A program made the translations under genes and the position numbers. Positions 1 through 8,205 of a DNA stretch of 64,000 nt are shown piece after piece. Position 1 is the stretch's first letter, and each line of letters begins with the position of its first letter. This stretch comes from Intestinibacter bartlettii (GTDB lineage: Bacteria > Bacillota > Clostridia > Peptostreptococcales > Peptostreptococcaceae), in the NCBI RefSeq assembly GCF_018917435.1, contig NZ_JAHLOQ010000015.1:1-64000 (forward strand). The letters run 5' to 3'. The notes beneath the pieces were generated by a model. The model was given only the letters and a program-made list of their open reading frames with translations. It made no database searches and had not been told where the DNA came from.

Positions 1-53
1 TATTTATACAGTTCAGTACTATAACATTCAGGGCATTTAACCGTAGGTTTCAA
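1..53 (-). CDS. Zinc-ribbon protein, N-terminal fragment (possible transposase)
   Basis: Only the first 17 codons lie in the window. A TTG start at 53 on the minus strand is preceded by an AAAGGAG ribosome site at 64-70, and the product begins MKPTVKCPECYSTELYK, with a CPEC knuckle typical of an N-terminal zinc ribbon. Such starts are common in clostridial insertion-sequence transposases. The upstream stretch at about 84-118 (minus-strand GGGTTTACAATAG) could be an IS end, but I cannot confirm an inverted repeat. It could also be an ordinary zinc-ribbon protein. Confidence 0.4.
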   Translation of the reverse strand, partial: MKPTVKCPECYSTELYK

Positions 54-174
54 CTTTCTCGGCTCCTTTCTTTAGGGGGAATTTGTTTTGTGGTGAAACT
101 ATTGTAAACCCTAACGGGGCCGAGATTCAAATATAAATAAGTTAACAAAACGGGGGAAATAATGAGGGGATAAT

Positions 175-633
175 ATGATAGAGAATAGAAATTATGAAGA
201 AAATATATTAGAAGAATTATGTAAAATTTTGAATCAAATAATATTTGAGGTTTTACAATTTGAACCATGTTTTGCTTATCACAGCATAGAGGGTGAAAAT
301 TACTATACTATACATAATAAAATTAAATCATATGGAGAAAAAAGGTTTGATTTAAATATGAGAGTTTATAAAAATGAAAACGAAAAAGGATTTTTATATG
401 TATATATGTTGTGGTTTTCTGTTAACCCTAAAAAAAGAGGGTTGGGAAGTATTATAGTAAATGAAATACTTGAGCTTCTTAAAGCTTTAACAGATATAAA
501 ATTTGTAATATTACATCCTGATGACAATGAGGTCAAATATTTTTGGGTAAAAAATAAATTTATGCCAAGTAATGGAGAAATTGACAAAAAGATTGATGTA
601 AATACGAGAAGAATCCTTGTGTATGCTGTATAA
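175..633 (+). CDS. GNAT-family N-acetyltransferase (divergent)
   Basis: This 152-residue protein has the acetyl-CoA-binding signature of GNAT enzymes: strand 4 (FLYVYMLWFSV) followed by NPKKRGLGSIIVNEILELL, in which KRGLGS matches the Q/R-x-x-G-x-G/A pyrophosphate loop. The substrate cannot be read from the sequence. A GAGGGG ribosome site lies just before the ATG at 175. The gene stands alone between a possible IS edge and the reductase operon. The first 60 residues look like no GNAT I recognise, so the subfamily is unassigned. Confidence 0.6.
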   Translation: MIENRNYEENILEELCKILNQIIFEVLQFEPCFAYHSIEGENYYTIHNKIKSYGEKRFDLNMRVYKNENEKGFLYVYMLWFSVNPKKRGLGSIIVNEILELLKALTDIKFVILHPDDNEVKYFWVKNKFMPSNGEIDKKIDVNTRRILVYAV

Positions 634-726
634 AAATAGTAAAAGTTGTGAGTTATAATATATAAATTTATATTTATACCTTCTAATAAATTATTTTTTT
701 AAAAAATGGGAAATCTAATAAAAGTT

Positions 727-740
727 GTAACATATGTTAC
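727..740. promoter_or_regulatory. Perfect 14-bp palindrome, CRP/FNR-type operator candidate
   Basis: GTAACATATGTTAC is a perfect inverted repeat about 100 bp upstream of the nitrite/sulfite reductase-like gene. CRP/FNR-family regulators, including HcpR-type nitrosative-stress regulators of anaerobes, bind palindromes of this shape. No regulator gene is nearby, so the assignment to HcpR is an inference. Confidence 0.45.
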
Positions 741-841
741 TGAAAAATTCTTTTAAAAAAGGTATTCTTATAGAAGTCACTTTAAAAATATTTTGATTTA
801 GAGAATTTACTTCTAATAGATATTATAATAAAGGAGGAAAA

Positions 842-1531
842 ATGGCTCATTACGGAAATTTACAAAAGATAAGAAACGGAAAAAGAACTTATGCAATAAC
901 ACCTCATATTCCAGGGGGATTTATAAAACCAGATACACTTATAAAAATGGGTGCTGTTGCTAAAAAATATGGTGGAGTTATGAAGATAACATCTGGCCAA
1001 AGAATTTTGATAACTAATTTACAAGAAGAGGATCTTCCTGCTATATGGGATGAACTTGGTATGCAACCCGCTGTTGTAACTCAAAATTCACTTAAAAATG
1101 TAGAACTTTGTCCTGCGAATTTCTGCAAACGCTCTAAGTACCCAACCGTTGCAATAGGAATGAAATTAAGTAGAAATTTCCAAGGTATGGAGCTTCCATG
1201 CAGAACTAAAATAGGTGTTGCAGGATGTAGAAATGCTTGTGGAAGTGTTTATGCTAAGGATATAGGCGTCTTAGTCGACTTTGATAAGCTGTTTTTCGTT
1301 ACAGTTGGAGGTAGCGCAGGGTTCCACCCTAGACTTTCTGATATTGTAACTCGTGGTTTAACTGAGGAACAAGCTTACGCTTTAGTCGAAGTAATTTTAC
1401 ATTATTATAAAGATAATGCACTTATGGGTGAAAAGCTTGGAGATTTTGTAGATAGAATAACAATAGACAAGTTTAGAGATGATGTTTTAGAAATAGCAAA
1501 ATTAGAAAAGAAATTAGATACTGAATTTTAA
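842..1531 (+). CDS. Nitrite/sulfite reductase-like siroheme [4Fe-4S] protein
   Basis: The 229-residue product has one ferredoxin-like half-domain (about residues 10-75) and one siroheme/[4Fe-4S] domain (about 85-200). Cysteines C90 and C95 (CPANFC) and C129 and C133 (GCRNAC) are placed like the four cluster ligands of siroheme reductases, although the first pair is spaced C-x4-C rather than the usual C-x5-C. The protein is about half the length of an assimilatory reductase, as in the small single-copy clostridial forms. Electrons for nitrite, sulfite or NO-related chemistry would come from a separate donor. An AAAGGAGG site precedes the ATG, and the next gene follows after 33 bp, so the two probably form an operon. 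Confidence 0.75.
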   Translation: MAHYGNLQKIRNGKRTYAITPHIPGGFIKPDTLIKMGAVAKKYGGVMKITSGQRILITNLQEEDLPAIWDELGMQPAVVTQNSLKNVELCPANFCKRSKYPTVAIGMKLSRNFQGMELPCRTKIGVAGCRNACGSVYAKDIGVLVDFDKLFFVTVGGSAGFHPRLSDIVTRGLTEEQAYALVEVILHYYKDNALMGEKLGDFVDRITIDKFRDDVLEIAKLEKKLDTEF

Positions 1532-1564
1532 AGATATAAATGTGCAATAAAAGGAGAATGACAG

Positions 1565-2197
1565 ATGAGTTTATTTTTAGGAAAAATACATTATTGGTTA
1601 TTTAACAAGATATTATGGTTTGAAAATTTAGAAGAGGAAATAATCAACTGTGCAAAAAATGAAGGTCTTGACATAAGCAAAGTAAAAGCTGAAATAGAGG
1701 CTAAATACGGTGCAAAATTAGAAAATAAAAACTTAGAAGAAATAATAGATACTAACAATATTCATGGATGGTTGCAAGATAGAATCCACAAAGCTGAGGG
1801 AAGAATGGCTGCTTGGACTAAATTTATGATTAAAAATCAAAAAATGATGGAATTAGAAAAAATCTACATAGATCAAGCACATGAAGCAGCAAACGAAGTA
1901 AAAGCAGAAAGAACTATAGAAACTGCTAAAGAGATATTTGATTGTATGAATGACTATATACTAGATGGAATGCCATGCGACAATGTAAACCAAGTTATAG
2001 AGTCAGATCAAAATGCTATTAGATGGATTAGAAGAGTATGTGTTCATAGAGAACTTTGGGAAGAAGAAGGCGTTAATGTAAGCGTATTCTATACACTTAG
2101 AGGTTTATGGATTAAAGAATTTGTTCATGATTTAAATAATAACTTTGAATATATTGATTTTGATGATAAAGAATTCTGTATAAGTAGAAAATCATAA
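1565..2197 (+). CDS. Unknown protein co-transcribed with the siroheme reductase
   Basis: I do not recognise this 210-residue protein. It looks cytoplasmic and almost entirely helical, is rich in Trp, His and acidic residues (IHGWLQDRIHKAEGRMAAW; CVHRELWEEEGVNV), and has scattered Cys and His residues (IHYWLF at the N-terminus, MPCDN, RVCVHREL) that could bind a metal or haem. It has a good ribosome site (AAGGAG at 1552-1557), lies 33 bp behind the reductase and ends at a strong terminator, so it is the second gene of a two-gene operon. A partner, assembly or electron-transfer role for the reductase is inference from position only. Confidence 0.6.
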   Translation: MSLFLGKIHYWLFNKILWFENLEEEIINCAKNEGLDISKVKAEIEAKYGAKLENKNLEEIIDTNNIHGWLQDRIHKAEGRMAAWTKFMIKNQKMMELEKIYIDQAHEAANEVKAERTIETAKEIFDCMNDYILDGMPCDNVNQVIESDQNAIRWIRRVCVHRELWEEEGVNVSVFYTLRGLWIKEFVHDLNNNFEYIDFDDKEFCISRKS

Positions 2198-2205
2198 TTA
2201 TTATG

Positions 2206-2228
2206 AGCCCATTTTATGGGCTTTTTTT
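2206..2228 (+). terminator. Rho-independent terminator of the reductase operon
   Basis: The inverted repeat AGCCCAT-TTT-ATGGGCT is followed directly by a T run, 9 bp after the stop codon at 2197. Confidence 0.9.
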
Positions 2229-2382
2229 ATTTTGAGCAACGGAATCTCCGATTTGTTGGCGCCATGAACAAAGTAAATTTTTTTATTTTAGAATATATCT
2301 ATTTTCACTAAACAGTAAAATTAGGTCCAATAAGCATTTTTAAAAGAGTTTGTACATAATTTATATTGTGGAGGTGAAAATA

Positions 2383-2799
2383 TTGAAAAGTATTAAAGAT
2401 TTTGTAATAAAGGAGTTATTAATACTTATAATAATGGGATGTGTTTATACAAATATTGAAATGATTTTTAGGGGTTATACCCATCCGTCTATGATAATTG
2501 TTGGAGGAATTTGTGGGATGCTTGCTGGGCTTATAAATGACATTACGCCTGAGATGAAGATGTATAAACAATGCATTTTGAGCGCTATTATTATAACTGT
2601 AGTTGAATATATTTCCGGTTGGATATTAAATATTAAACTTGGATTAAATATATGGGATTATACAAATTTAAAATTTAATTTAAATGGACAAATATCTTTA
2701 GTATTTAGTTTAGCATGGGTATTTTTAAGTTATTTTGCTATTAGATTTGATGATATGCTTAAAAATGATCTTTGTAGAAAAGGTTTAAGAAAGATATAA
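2383..2799 (+). CDS. CmpB-like putative ABC-transporter type IV membrane protein
   Basis: The 138-residue integral membrane protein has about four hydrophobic segments and the signature of the CmpB-like family (Pfam ABC_trans_CmpB), read here as VEYISGWILNI followed by IWDYTNLKFNLNGQISLVFSLAWVFLS split across two segments. Its molecular function is not established. I chose the TTG at 2383 because GGAGGTG at 2370-2376 is correctly spaced for it; the TTG at 2350 has no ribosome site. It is a single gene with no ABC ATPase nearby. Confidence 0.65.
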   Translation: MKSIKDFVIKELLILIIMGCVYTNIEMIFRGYTHPSMIIVGGICGMLAGLINDITPEMKMYKQCILSAIIITVVEYISGWILNIKLGLNIWDYTNLKFNLNGQISLVFSLAWVFLSYFAIRFDDMLKNDLCRKGLRKI

Positions 2800-2943
2800 G
2801 CTTCTGGCATTTAATTTAACAACTAAAAGTAGCTTTTATATTGTAAAGTTTATTTAAAAAACTATTAAATTTATAAATGAATAAGGAAATTTTAACTAAA
2901 GTCTAGTATTATTAAAGTATATTTACATATATGGAGGATTATT

Positions 2944-3243
2944 ATGACGAAAGAAACAATACAATGTAAAAGATGTAAAAGCGACGCCAAAATTGTAAGT
3001 ACTTCGCAAAGTTTTCTTAGAATGTGTTTATACTCTATGATATGCGCTATCATATTTTACTTTATACCAGTTATATCTCTAGTTGCACCTGTATTTTTGG
3101 GACTGGCATTGTTAATGGCTATCGCCGCTGTGTATATGAGGTTTAAAGGTGGAGCAATTGTTGAATGTAATAAATGTAATGCTAGGTATAAAATTTCGAA
3201 ATATGATTACGATGAATATAAAAAGAGTAGAAATAATAATTAG
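2944..3243 (+). CDS. Small zinc-ribbon membrane protein
   Basis: The 99-residue product has an N-terminal CKRC knuckle (about residues 8-11), two hydrophobic segments (about 28-65), and a second CNKC knuckle (about 76-79), so the two halves of a zinc ribbon flank a membrane hairpin. It ends in a short basic tail. TGGAGG precedes the ATG. No function is known to me. A strong terminator follows. Confidence 0.6.
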   Translation: MTKETIQCKRCKSDAKIVSTSQSFLRMCLYSMICAIIFYFIPVISLVAPVFLGLALLMAIAAVYMRFKGGAIVECNKCNARYKISKYDYDEYKKSRNNN

Positions 3244-3290
3244 AAAAATTTTGAGCTAATAATTACAACAAAATTAAAAAATATTCCAAA

Positions 3291-3338
3291 AAAATCACTT
3301 AACTAACTTTTTTAATGTTGGCTAAGTGATTTTTATTT
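3291..3338 (+). terminator. Strong terminator, about 17-bp stem
   Basis: AAAATCACTTA at 3291-3301 pairs with TAAGTGATTTT at 3323-3333, and CTAAC/GTTGG extends the stem inwards past one mismatch. T-rich sequence follows. Confidence 0.85.
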
Positions 3339-3413
3339 TAATTAAAACGATATTTATTGTTAAATAAAATACTATTAGAAATCCCGCACTAAATACAGAA
3401 AAAGTGCCATGAA

Positions 3414-3450
3414 ATGGTTATCCCTACCCAAATATGAGGTAGGGATGGGA
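3414..3450. other. Unassigned structured noncoding element
   Basis: CCATGAAATGG forms a small hairpin, followed directly by ATCCCTACC-caaatatga-GGTAGGGAT, a 9-bp perfect stem. There is no T run, so it is not a simple terminator. It lies in a patch (about 3380-3460) with clearly higher GC than its surroundings, which suggests a conserved RNA or a mobile-element end. I could not match it to a riboswitch class. Confidence 0.4.
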
Positions 3451-3823
3451 GAATACATGAAAATATCATACCTAATAGAAGATATTTATTCTATAAATAT
3501 TTAAACTATACTTATATATTACCACAAAAATAGAAAAAATAAATAAAAAATTAACAAAATGTTGGTAATATTTTTAGATGCTTTTGGATTTGTCCAATTC
3601 TAAAAAAAATACAAAAAATCTTAAAAATAACAAAAAGTCATTAAAATCAATAGAAAATTTCGTTCAAAAAAACTTTTTTATTATTAAAATGATAAAAATA
3701 AAAAAGTTTTTTATTAAATAAATGAAATTATTTCTCATAAAAATATTGAAATTAAGCCATTTTGAAAACGATTACTTTGGTTTAAGTTAGAATTTAAGAA
3801 ATTTTCTAAAAATAACATAATTA

Positions 3824-3880
3824 TTACAATAATTAAAAGGTCTATTTTTCTATAATTATAGTATAAACAACATACAAATC
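3824..3880 (+). promoter_or_regulatory. Bipartite operator/promoter of the pterin methyltransferase gene
   Basis: TTACAATAATTA (3824-3835) and GTATAAACAACATACAAATC (3861-3880) recur upstream of mtaC at 8288 and 8325, with the same 37-bp offset between their starts. TATAAT at 3851-3856 may be the -10 element. The second block resembles the repeats upstream of the PocR/AraC regulator gene, so this is a candidate site for that regulator. Confidence 0.5.
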
Positions 3881-3966
3881 TAAAATATATTGAAAAACTT
3901 CAATTTCAATATTAATAAAGATTAATGTGAATCCCACAATCGTATAGTTTTATTTGATCTATTTAA

Positions 3967-4010
3967 TGGGTCGTAGCAATACGCCTCTTGTCAATTTTTT
4001 TTACGACCCA
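3967..4010 (+). promoter_or_regulatory. Leader hairpin upstream of the pterin methyltransferase gene
   Basis: TGGGTCGTA (3967-3975) pairs perfectly with TACGACCCA (4002-4010), and a T-rich stretch follows at 4015-4022, so the element may act as an attenuator. GGTTATGA followed by an A-rich run is repeated at about 4100, 4124 and 4211 between the hairpin and the start codon. Confidence 0.45.
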
Positions 4011-4243
4011 GATAAATTTTTTCAAAAAGTTTAACAGGGGGTGTGCAGTAAGTTTTACAATAAAGCAAATAAAATAATTTGATAATTTTAAAAAATAATG
4101 GTTATGAGAAAAAATAAAAATTTGGTTATGAAAAAATACAAAGAAAAAACAAAATAAAAATGTGAACAATACTCTATTTAAAATAGGGCATTAATATTAA
4201 ATTTAAATTTGGTTATGAAAAAATTAATTAGGGGGAATATCTT

Positions 4244-5047
4244 ATGATTATAGTTGGTGAATTAATAAACTCAAGTAGAAAAGCAATAAAAGAAGCGATT
4301 GATAAAGGCGATATCGAATATATAAAACAAGTAGCAATTGATCAAGAAGAAGCTGGAGCTACATATATAGACGTTAACGCTGGTACATTTGTAGGAACTG
4401 AAACACAACATTTAAAATGGATGATAGAAAATATTCAACAAGTAGTAGATATACCATGTTGTATAGATTCTCCAGACCCAAAAGCTTTAGAAGAAGCTTT
4501 AAAAATACATAAAGGAACTGCAATGATTAACTCAATATCTTTAGAAGAAGATAGATATGATGCAATACTCCCAGTAGTAGCAGGAACTGATTTGAAAATC
4601 GTTGCTTTATGCATGAGTTCAGAAGGAATGCCTGAAACTTGTGACCAAAGACTAAAAATAGCTGATAAATTAGTCAATGGTTTAGTTCAAAATAATGTTC
4701 CAATAGATAATATCTATGTTGACCCATTAGTTCAACCTATAGGTACTGATGATACTTATGGATTTGAATTCTTAGATTCAGTAGCAGCTATTACAACTGA
4801 ATTTAAAGGTATTCATACAATGTGTGGATTATCAAATATATCATTTGGTCTTCCAGAAAGAAAATATATAAATAGAAACTTTGCAGTAATGGCTATCGCC
4901 AGAGGACTTGATGGACTTATTATAAATCCACTTGATAGAGATATGATGGGTAGTATAGTTACAGCAGAAATGCTAGCAGGTAGAGATGAATATTGTGCAG
5001 AATATCTTCAAGCATTTAGAGCTGGTATAATTGGAAATCCTAAATAA
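4244..5047 (+). CDS. Methyl-corrinoid:tetrahydrofolate methyltransferase (MT-II)
   Basis: The 267-residue cytoplasmic TIM-barrel protein belongs to the pterin-binding methyltransferase family (AcsE, MtgA, MtvA-type). It starts with the strand MIIVGELINSSRKAI, and it has the pterin-site stretches YIDVNAGT (about 41-48), CIDSPDP (about 73-79), INSIS (about 95-99), DPLVQP (about 160-165) and GLSNISFGLP (about 196-205). In this locus it would take the methyl group from the MtaC corrinoid and give it to tetrahydrofolate, feeding the Wood-Ljungdahl methyl branch. Codons look like those of a highly expressed gene, as in mtaC and mtaB. An AGGGGG ribosome site precedes the ATG. Confidence 0.85.
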   Translation: MIIVGELINSSRKAIKEAIDKGDIEYIKQVAIDQEEAGATYIDVNAGTFVGTETQHLKWMIENIQQVVDIPCCIDSPDPKALEEALKIHKGTAMINSISLEEDRYDAILPVVAGTDLKIVALCMSSEGMPETCDQRLKIADKLVNGLVQNNVPIDNIYVDPLVQPIGTDDTYGFEFLDSVAAITTEFKGIHTMCGLSNISFGLPERKYINRNFAVMAIARGLDGLIINPLDRDMMGSIVTAEMLAGRDEYCAEYLQAFRAGIIGNPK

Positions 5048-5103
5048 TTAAATAGTTTATAAATAAGTTAATTATAAATATGTAAATATTATTGAAAATT
5101 TGT

Positions 5104-5152
5104 TGAAAGTGTTGTTCTAGTTTTTTAAATGAGGGCAGCACTTTTGCTTTTA
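5104..5152 (+). terminator. Terminator of the pterin methyltransferase gene
   Basis: AAAGTGTTGTTC pairs with GGGCAGCACTTT using several G-U pairs. TTTTGCTTTT follows. Confidence 0.8.
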
Positions 5153-5179
5153 TAAGCAAATTTAGACAAAAAAATATAA

Positions 5180-5222
5180 TCTTAATTAAATTATGTCTCA
5201 AAAGAACTTAATTTAATTAAGA
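5180..5222 (-). terminator. AT-rich inverted repeat, probable terminator of the inverted corrinoid gene
   Basis: TCTTAATTAAATTA (5180-5193) and TAATTTAATTAAGA (5209-5222) are 14-bp perfect arms. On the minus strand a T-rich run follows, downstream of the corrinoid gene that ends at 5333. Confidence 0.55.
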
Positions 5223-5332
5223 CTATTTAATAGATAAGAAAGGAATATAAATTCCTATGTATGGTATAAGAAAAATTTTATTTAAAGGTTTATTTAAATC
5301 GAATACCAAAAATATTACAATTTTATATGGTT

Positions 5333-5977
5333 TTAACTATTACGTTTTTCAAGTAGTATTTTCTCGGCAAGACGAGCAGCCGAAGCAGCATCAGCAGTAT
5401 AATAATCAGCATTGATTCTCTTAGCAAAATTACTTGTAACTGGGGCTCCGCCGATCATAAATATATATTTATCCTTGATGCCTGCTTTTTTAAATTCTTT
5501 TATAACTTCGCCAATTGCAGGCATAGTTGTAGTTAATAATGCAGAAAGGCAGACTAAGTCGGCATTTACTTCTTCAGCTTTATCAATAAATTCTTGAGAG
5601 GAAACGTCTACTCCTAAATCGTAAACTTCAATACCTATACCACGGAGTGTGATTTTAACTAAGTTTTTACCGATGTCATGAATGTCTCCTTTAACAGTGC
5701 CAATTACTGCAGTGCCTATTGGTTTGGCACCTGTTAGAGATAAAAGAGGTTCTAAAACTTTTATTCCTGCAGTCATTGCTTTACCTGCAAGTAACATTTC
5801 AGGAACATAAATTTCATTGTTTTTAAATTTTACACCGATTTCATTTAATGCAGGTATAAGACCATGATTTAATATATCAGAAGCTTCTACTCCATCAGCA
5901 AGAGCTTCTTGAACTAATTTGTTAGTCATTCGGGCATTGCCCTTTTGTACATTTTGTGAAAGCTTACTAAAATCCAT
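5333..5977 (-). CDS. Second corrinoid protein (MtaC/MtbC type), inverted
   Basis: The 214-residue methyltransferase corrinoid protein has a helical cap (about residues 1-85) and a B12-binding Rossmann domain (about 88-210). It carries the D98-x-H100-x-x-G motif in which His100 is the lower axial cobalt ligand, then SALLTTTM and GGAP. It aligns end to end with the MtaC at 8454 (about 60% identity by eye). It sits between the pterin methyltransferase and the reactivase genes but on the opposite strand, and its codons look less adapted than those of mtaC. It could serve another methyl donor whose MT-I is elsewhere, or be a spare MtaC. AGGGGG precedes the ATG. Confidence 0.85.
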   Translation of the reverse strand: MDFSKLSQNVQKGNARMTNKLVQEALADGVEASDILNHGLIPALNEIGVKFKNNEIYVPEMLLAGKAMTAGIKVLEPLLSLTGAKPIGTAVIGTVKGDIHDIGKNLVKITLRGIGIEVYDLGVDVSSQEFIDKAEEVNADLVCLSALLTTTMPAIGEVIKEFKKAGIKDKYIFMIGGAPVTSNFAKRINADYYTADAASAARLAEKILLEKRNS

Positions 5978-6165
5978 ATTATGACCCCCTAAAAAATGAA
6001 TATAACTTCCTATTTAAACTATAAGAAAATATGTAGTACTTGTTACAAACCAAGATTTTCTTATATATAATTAATTATAGGTGGGGAAGGGGTCATAATC
6101 TATCAATTATTAGTATATAAAATTGTAAAATTTTTGGAAATCGATAAAGTTTGGAGGTAATAATA

Positions 6166-8061
6166 ATGAAGGAAAATAAAATTAATGTAAAGATAATTCT
6201 AAATGATAGTGAAAAGATATGCTCAGCTAATGAAGGCGATAACCTTCTAGATGTTATAAGAAAAAATAATATAGATTTTGATGCACCATGTAATGGAAAT
6301 GGAAGCTGTGGTAAATGTAAATGTAGATTAAAAGAAAATACAGAAATAGGCGTATCTAGCAAAAAACATTTAAGTCAATCAGAGCTAAATTCAGGTGTTA
6401 GACTTGCTTGTGATACAACAATTACAAGTGATTTAACTGTAGAGCTTACAAATAAAATAAAAGATATGACTGTTTTAATAAGTGGTGTTGAAAAAGAATT
6501 TAAAATTAACCCTTCTGTTAGAAAATACTATATAGTGTTAGAAAAACCTACTTTAGACGATCAAAGAGATGATTTAATTAGAATAAAAGACTTCTTAAAA
6601 GAGTCATTTAATATAGATAATGTAGATATAGATTTAACTACACTTAGAAAAATACCAAAAGCACTTAGGGAAGATGATTATAAGATAACAGTAACTTTAT
6701 TTGACAATAAAATTATAGATGTAGAAGCTTCAGATACTACAAAGAATAATTATGGTTTGGCAATAGATATAGGAACTACAACAATAGCTGTATATTTACT
6801 TAGTCTTTATGATGGAAGTCAAATGGATGTAATTTCTGAAGTAAATAATCAAAGAAATTACGGTGCTGATGTAATATCAAGAATTAACTATACATTAGAA
6901 AACCCTGACGGGCTTAAAAAGCTTAACGCTTCAATAGTAAGCCAACTTAATAATATAATTAAAAATATAGCTAAAAGAAACAATATTAACTTAGATAATA
7001 TTTACGATACAGTGATAGTAGGAAATACAACAATGATTCACTTGCTTTTAGGCATTGATCCAAAAAATATAGCAAAAGCTCCATATATTTCAGGATTTAC
7101 TGAAGCTATGGAATTAAAGCCAAAAGATATAGGATTTAATTTTAAATCAAATATAAGTATAATGCCAGGGGTATCAAGTTATGTTGGTAGCGATATAACA
7201 GCAGGTATATTATCTTCTGGAATGTTAGAATCAGAAAAATATTCATTATTATTAGACTTAGGTACTAATGGCGAAATGGCCATAGGAAATAAAGATGAAG
7301 TTATAACTTGTTCTACTGCTGCTGGTCCTGCTTTTGAAGGTGCTAATATAAAACATGGTGTTGGCGGTATATTAGGAGCAATTAGCAAGATTGATTTATC
7401 TAAAGAAGAAAAGATTGAAACAGTAGGAAATCAACCACCTTGTGGTATATGTGGCTCTGGTGTGTTAGATGCAGTATCTGAAATGATTAAATATTCATTA
7501 ATAGATGAAACAGGTAGAATGTTTGATGAAGAAGATGATGATTTTGAATTTGAAGAATATGAATATTTAACTAAAGACTTAGTTGAAATAGACGGAATGA
7601 AACAATATGTACTTGCAAAAAATCCAGATGGCGATATTATATCATTTACTCAAAAGGATGTCAGAGAAGTTCAACTTGCAAAAGCAGCGATAAATGCAGG
7701 TATTCAAATATTAGTTAAAGAAAAGAATTTAGATTTTAATGATTTAGAGTATTTATATTTAGGTGGAGGTTTTGGTAACTATATGAATGTAAAAAGTTCA
7801 CTTCAAATAGGTATGATACCTCTAGAACTAGATGGAAAGATCAAATCTATTGGAAACTGCGCAGGTAGTGGAGCTAAAATGTATTTGTTATCTAAAGAAT
7901 ATAGAAATTTAATAATAGATAAAGTAAATACATCAAAATATATAGAACTATCTAATAGAAAAGAATTCCAAGAATACTTTGTAAATGGAATGATGATGGA
8001 AAGAATCTACGAACCAGCAGAAAAATCTTTGGATAAAGAAGTTACAGTTGATGCATTTTAG
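6166..8061 (+). CDS. Corrinoid-reactivating Fe-S ATPase (RACo/RamA type)
   Basis: This 631-residue protein has an N-terminal plant-type [2Fe-2S] ferredoxin domain with ligands C42, C48, C51 and C82, a linker and middle domain (about 95-190), and a large ASKHA ATPase domain (from about 200: GLAIDIGTTTIAVYLL, NNQRNYGADVISRI, LLLDLGTNGEMA, GSGVLDAVSEM, YLGGGFGNYMN). Family members reduce accidentally formed Co(II) corrinoid to Co(I) at the cost of ATP. It would reactivate MtaC and the second corrinoid protein. The start at 6166 is set by GGAGGT at 6153-6158. It is divergent from the inverted corrinoid gene, with about 190 bp between their start codons. Confidence 0.9.
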   Translation: MKENKINVKIILNDSEKICSANEGDNLLDVIRKNNIDFDAPCNGNGSCGKCKCRLKENTEIGVSSKKHLSQSELNSGVRLACDTTITSDLTVELTNKIKDMTVLISGVEKEFKINPSVRKYYIVLEKPTLDDQRDDLIRIKDFLKESFNIDNVDIDLTTLRKIPKALREDDYKITVTLFDNKIIDVEASDTTKNNYGLAIDIGTTTIAVYLLSLYDGSQMDVISEVNNQRNYGADVISRINYTLENPDGLKKLNASIVSQLNNIIKNIAKRNNINLDNIYDTVIVGNTTMIHLLLGIDPKNIAKAPYISGFTEAMELKPKDIGFNFKSNISIMPGVSSYVGSDITAGILSSGMLESEKYSLLLDLGTNGEMAIGNKDEVITCSTAAGPAFEGANIKHGVGGILGAISKIDLSKEEKIETVGNQPPCGICGSGVLDAVSEMIKYSLIDETGRMFDEEDDDFEFEEYEYLTKDLVEIDGMKQYVLAKNPDGDIISFTQKDVREVQLAKAAINAGIQILVKEKNLDFNDLEYLYLGGGFGNYMNVKSSLQIGMIPLELDGKIKSIGNCAGSGAKMYLLSKEYRNLIIDKVNTSKYIELSNRKEFQEYFVNGMMMERIYEPAEKSLDKEVTVDAF

Positions 8062-8205
8062 TATGCGTTTTGAATACAATTATGGTAAATATTTTCGCAG
8101 TAATCTAAAAAAAATCCAAAATAATTACTAAAGCAAGAAAATATTTTCGAAAAATTCATTTTTTTCTAAAATAAAATATATATATAAATAAAATTTTTAA
8201 AAAAT

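Larger units (their letters stand above)
3339..4243. other. About 900 bp without a gene: structured element, operator and long leader
   Basis: No coding potential was found on either strand. The stretch holds a GC-richer structured patch at about 3380-3460 (hairpins CCAT-GAA-ATGG and ATCCCTACC/GGTAGGGAT), very AT-rich sequence up to about 3820, the bipartite promoter motif at 3824-3880, and then an apparent leader of about 360 nt containing a 9-bp-stem hairpin and three GGTTATGA repeats before the methyltransferase ribosome site. Confidence 0.6.

Noticed and set aside
50-268. 72-codon minus-strand frame
   Set aside because: It overlaps the GNAT gene and its start region, is hydrophobic without a ribosome site, and looks like a shadow.
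3900-3960. GTGAATCCCACAATCG as a cobalamin riboswitch core
   Set aside because: Only one short block resembles the B12 riboswitch; the conserved GCCACTG box and the other core segments are absent.
3963-4169. 68-codon minus-strand frame in the methyltransferase leader
   Set aside because: It is a Phe-rich low-complexity translation of A-rich leader DNA with no ribosome site.
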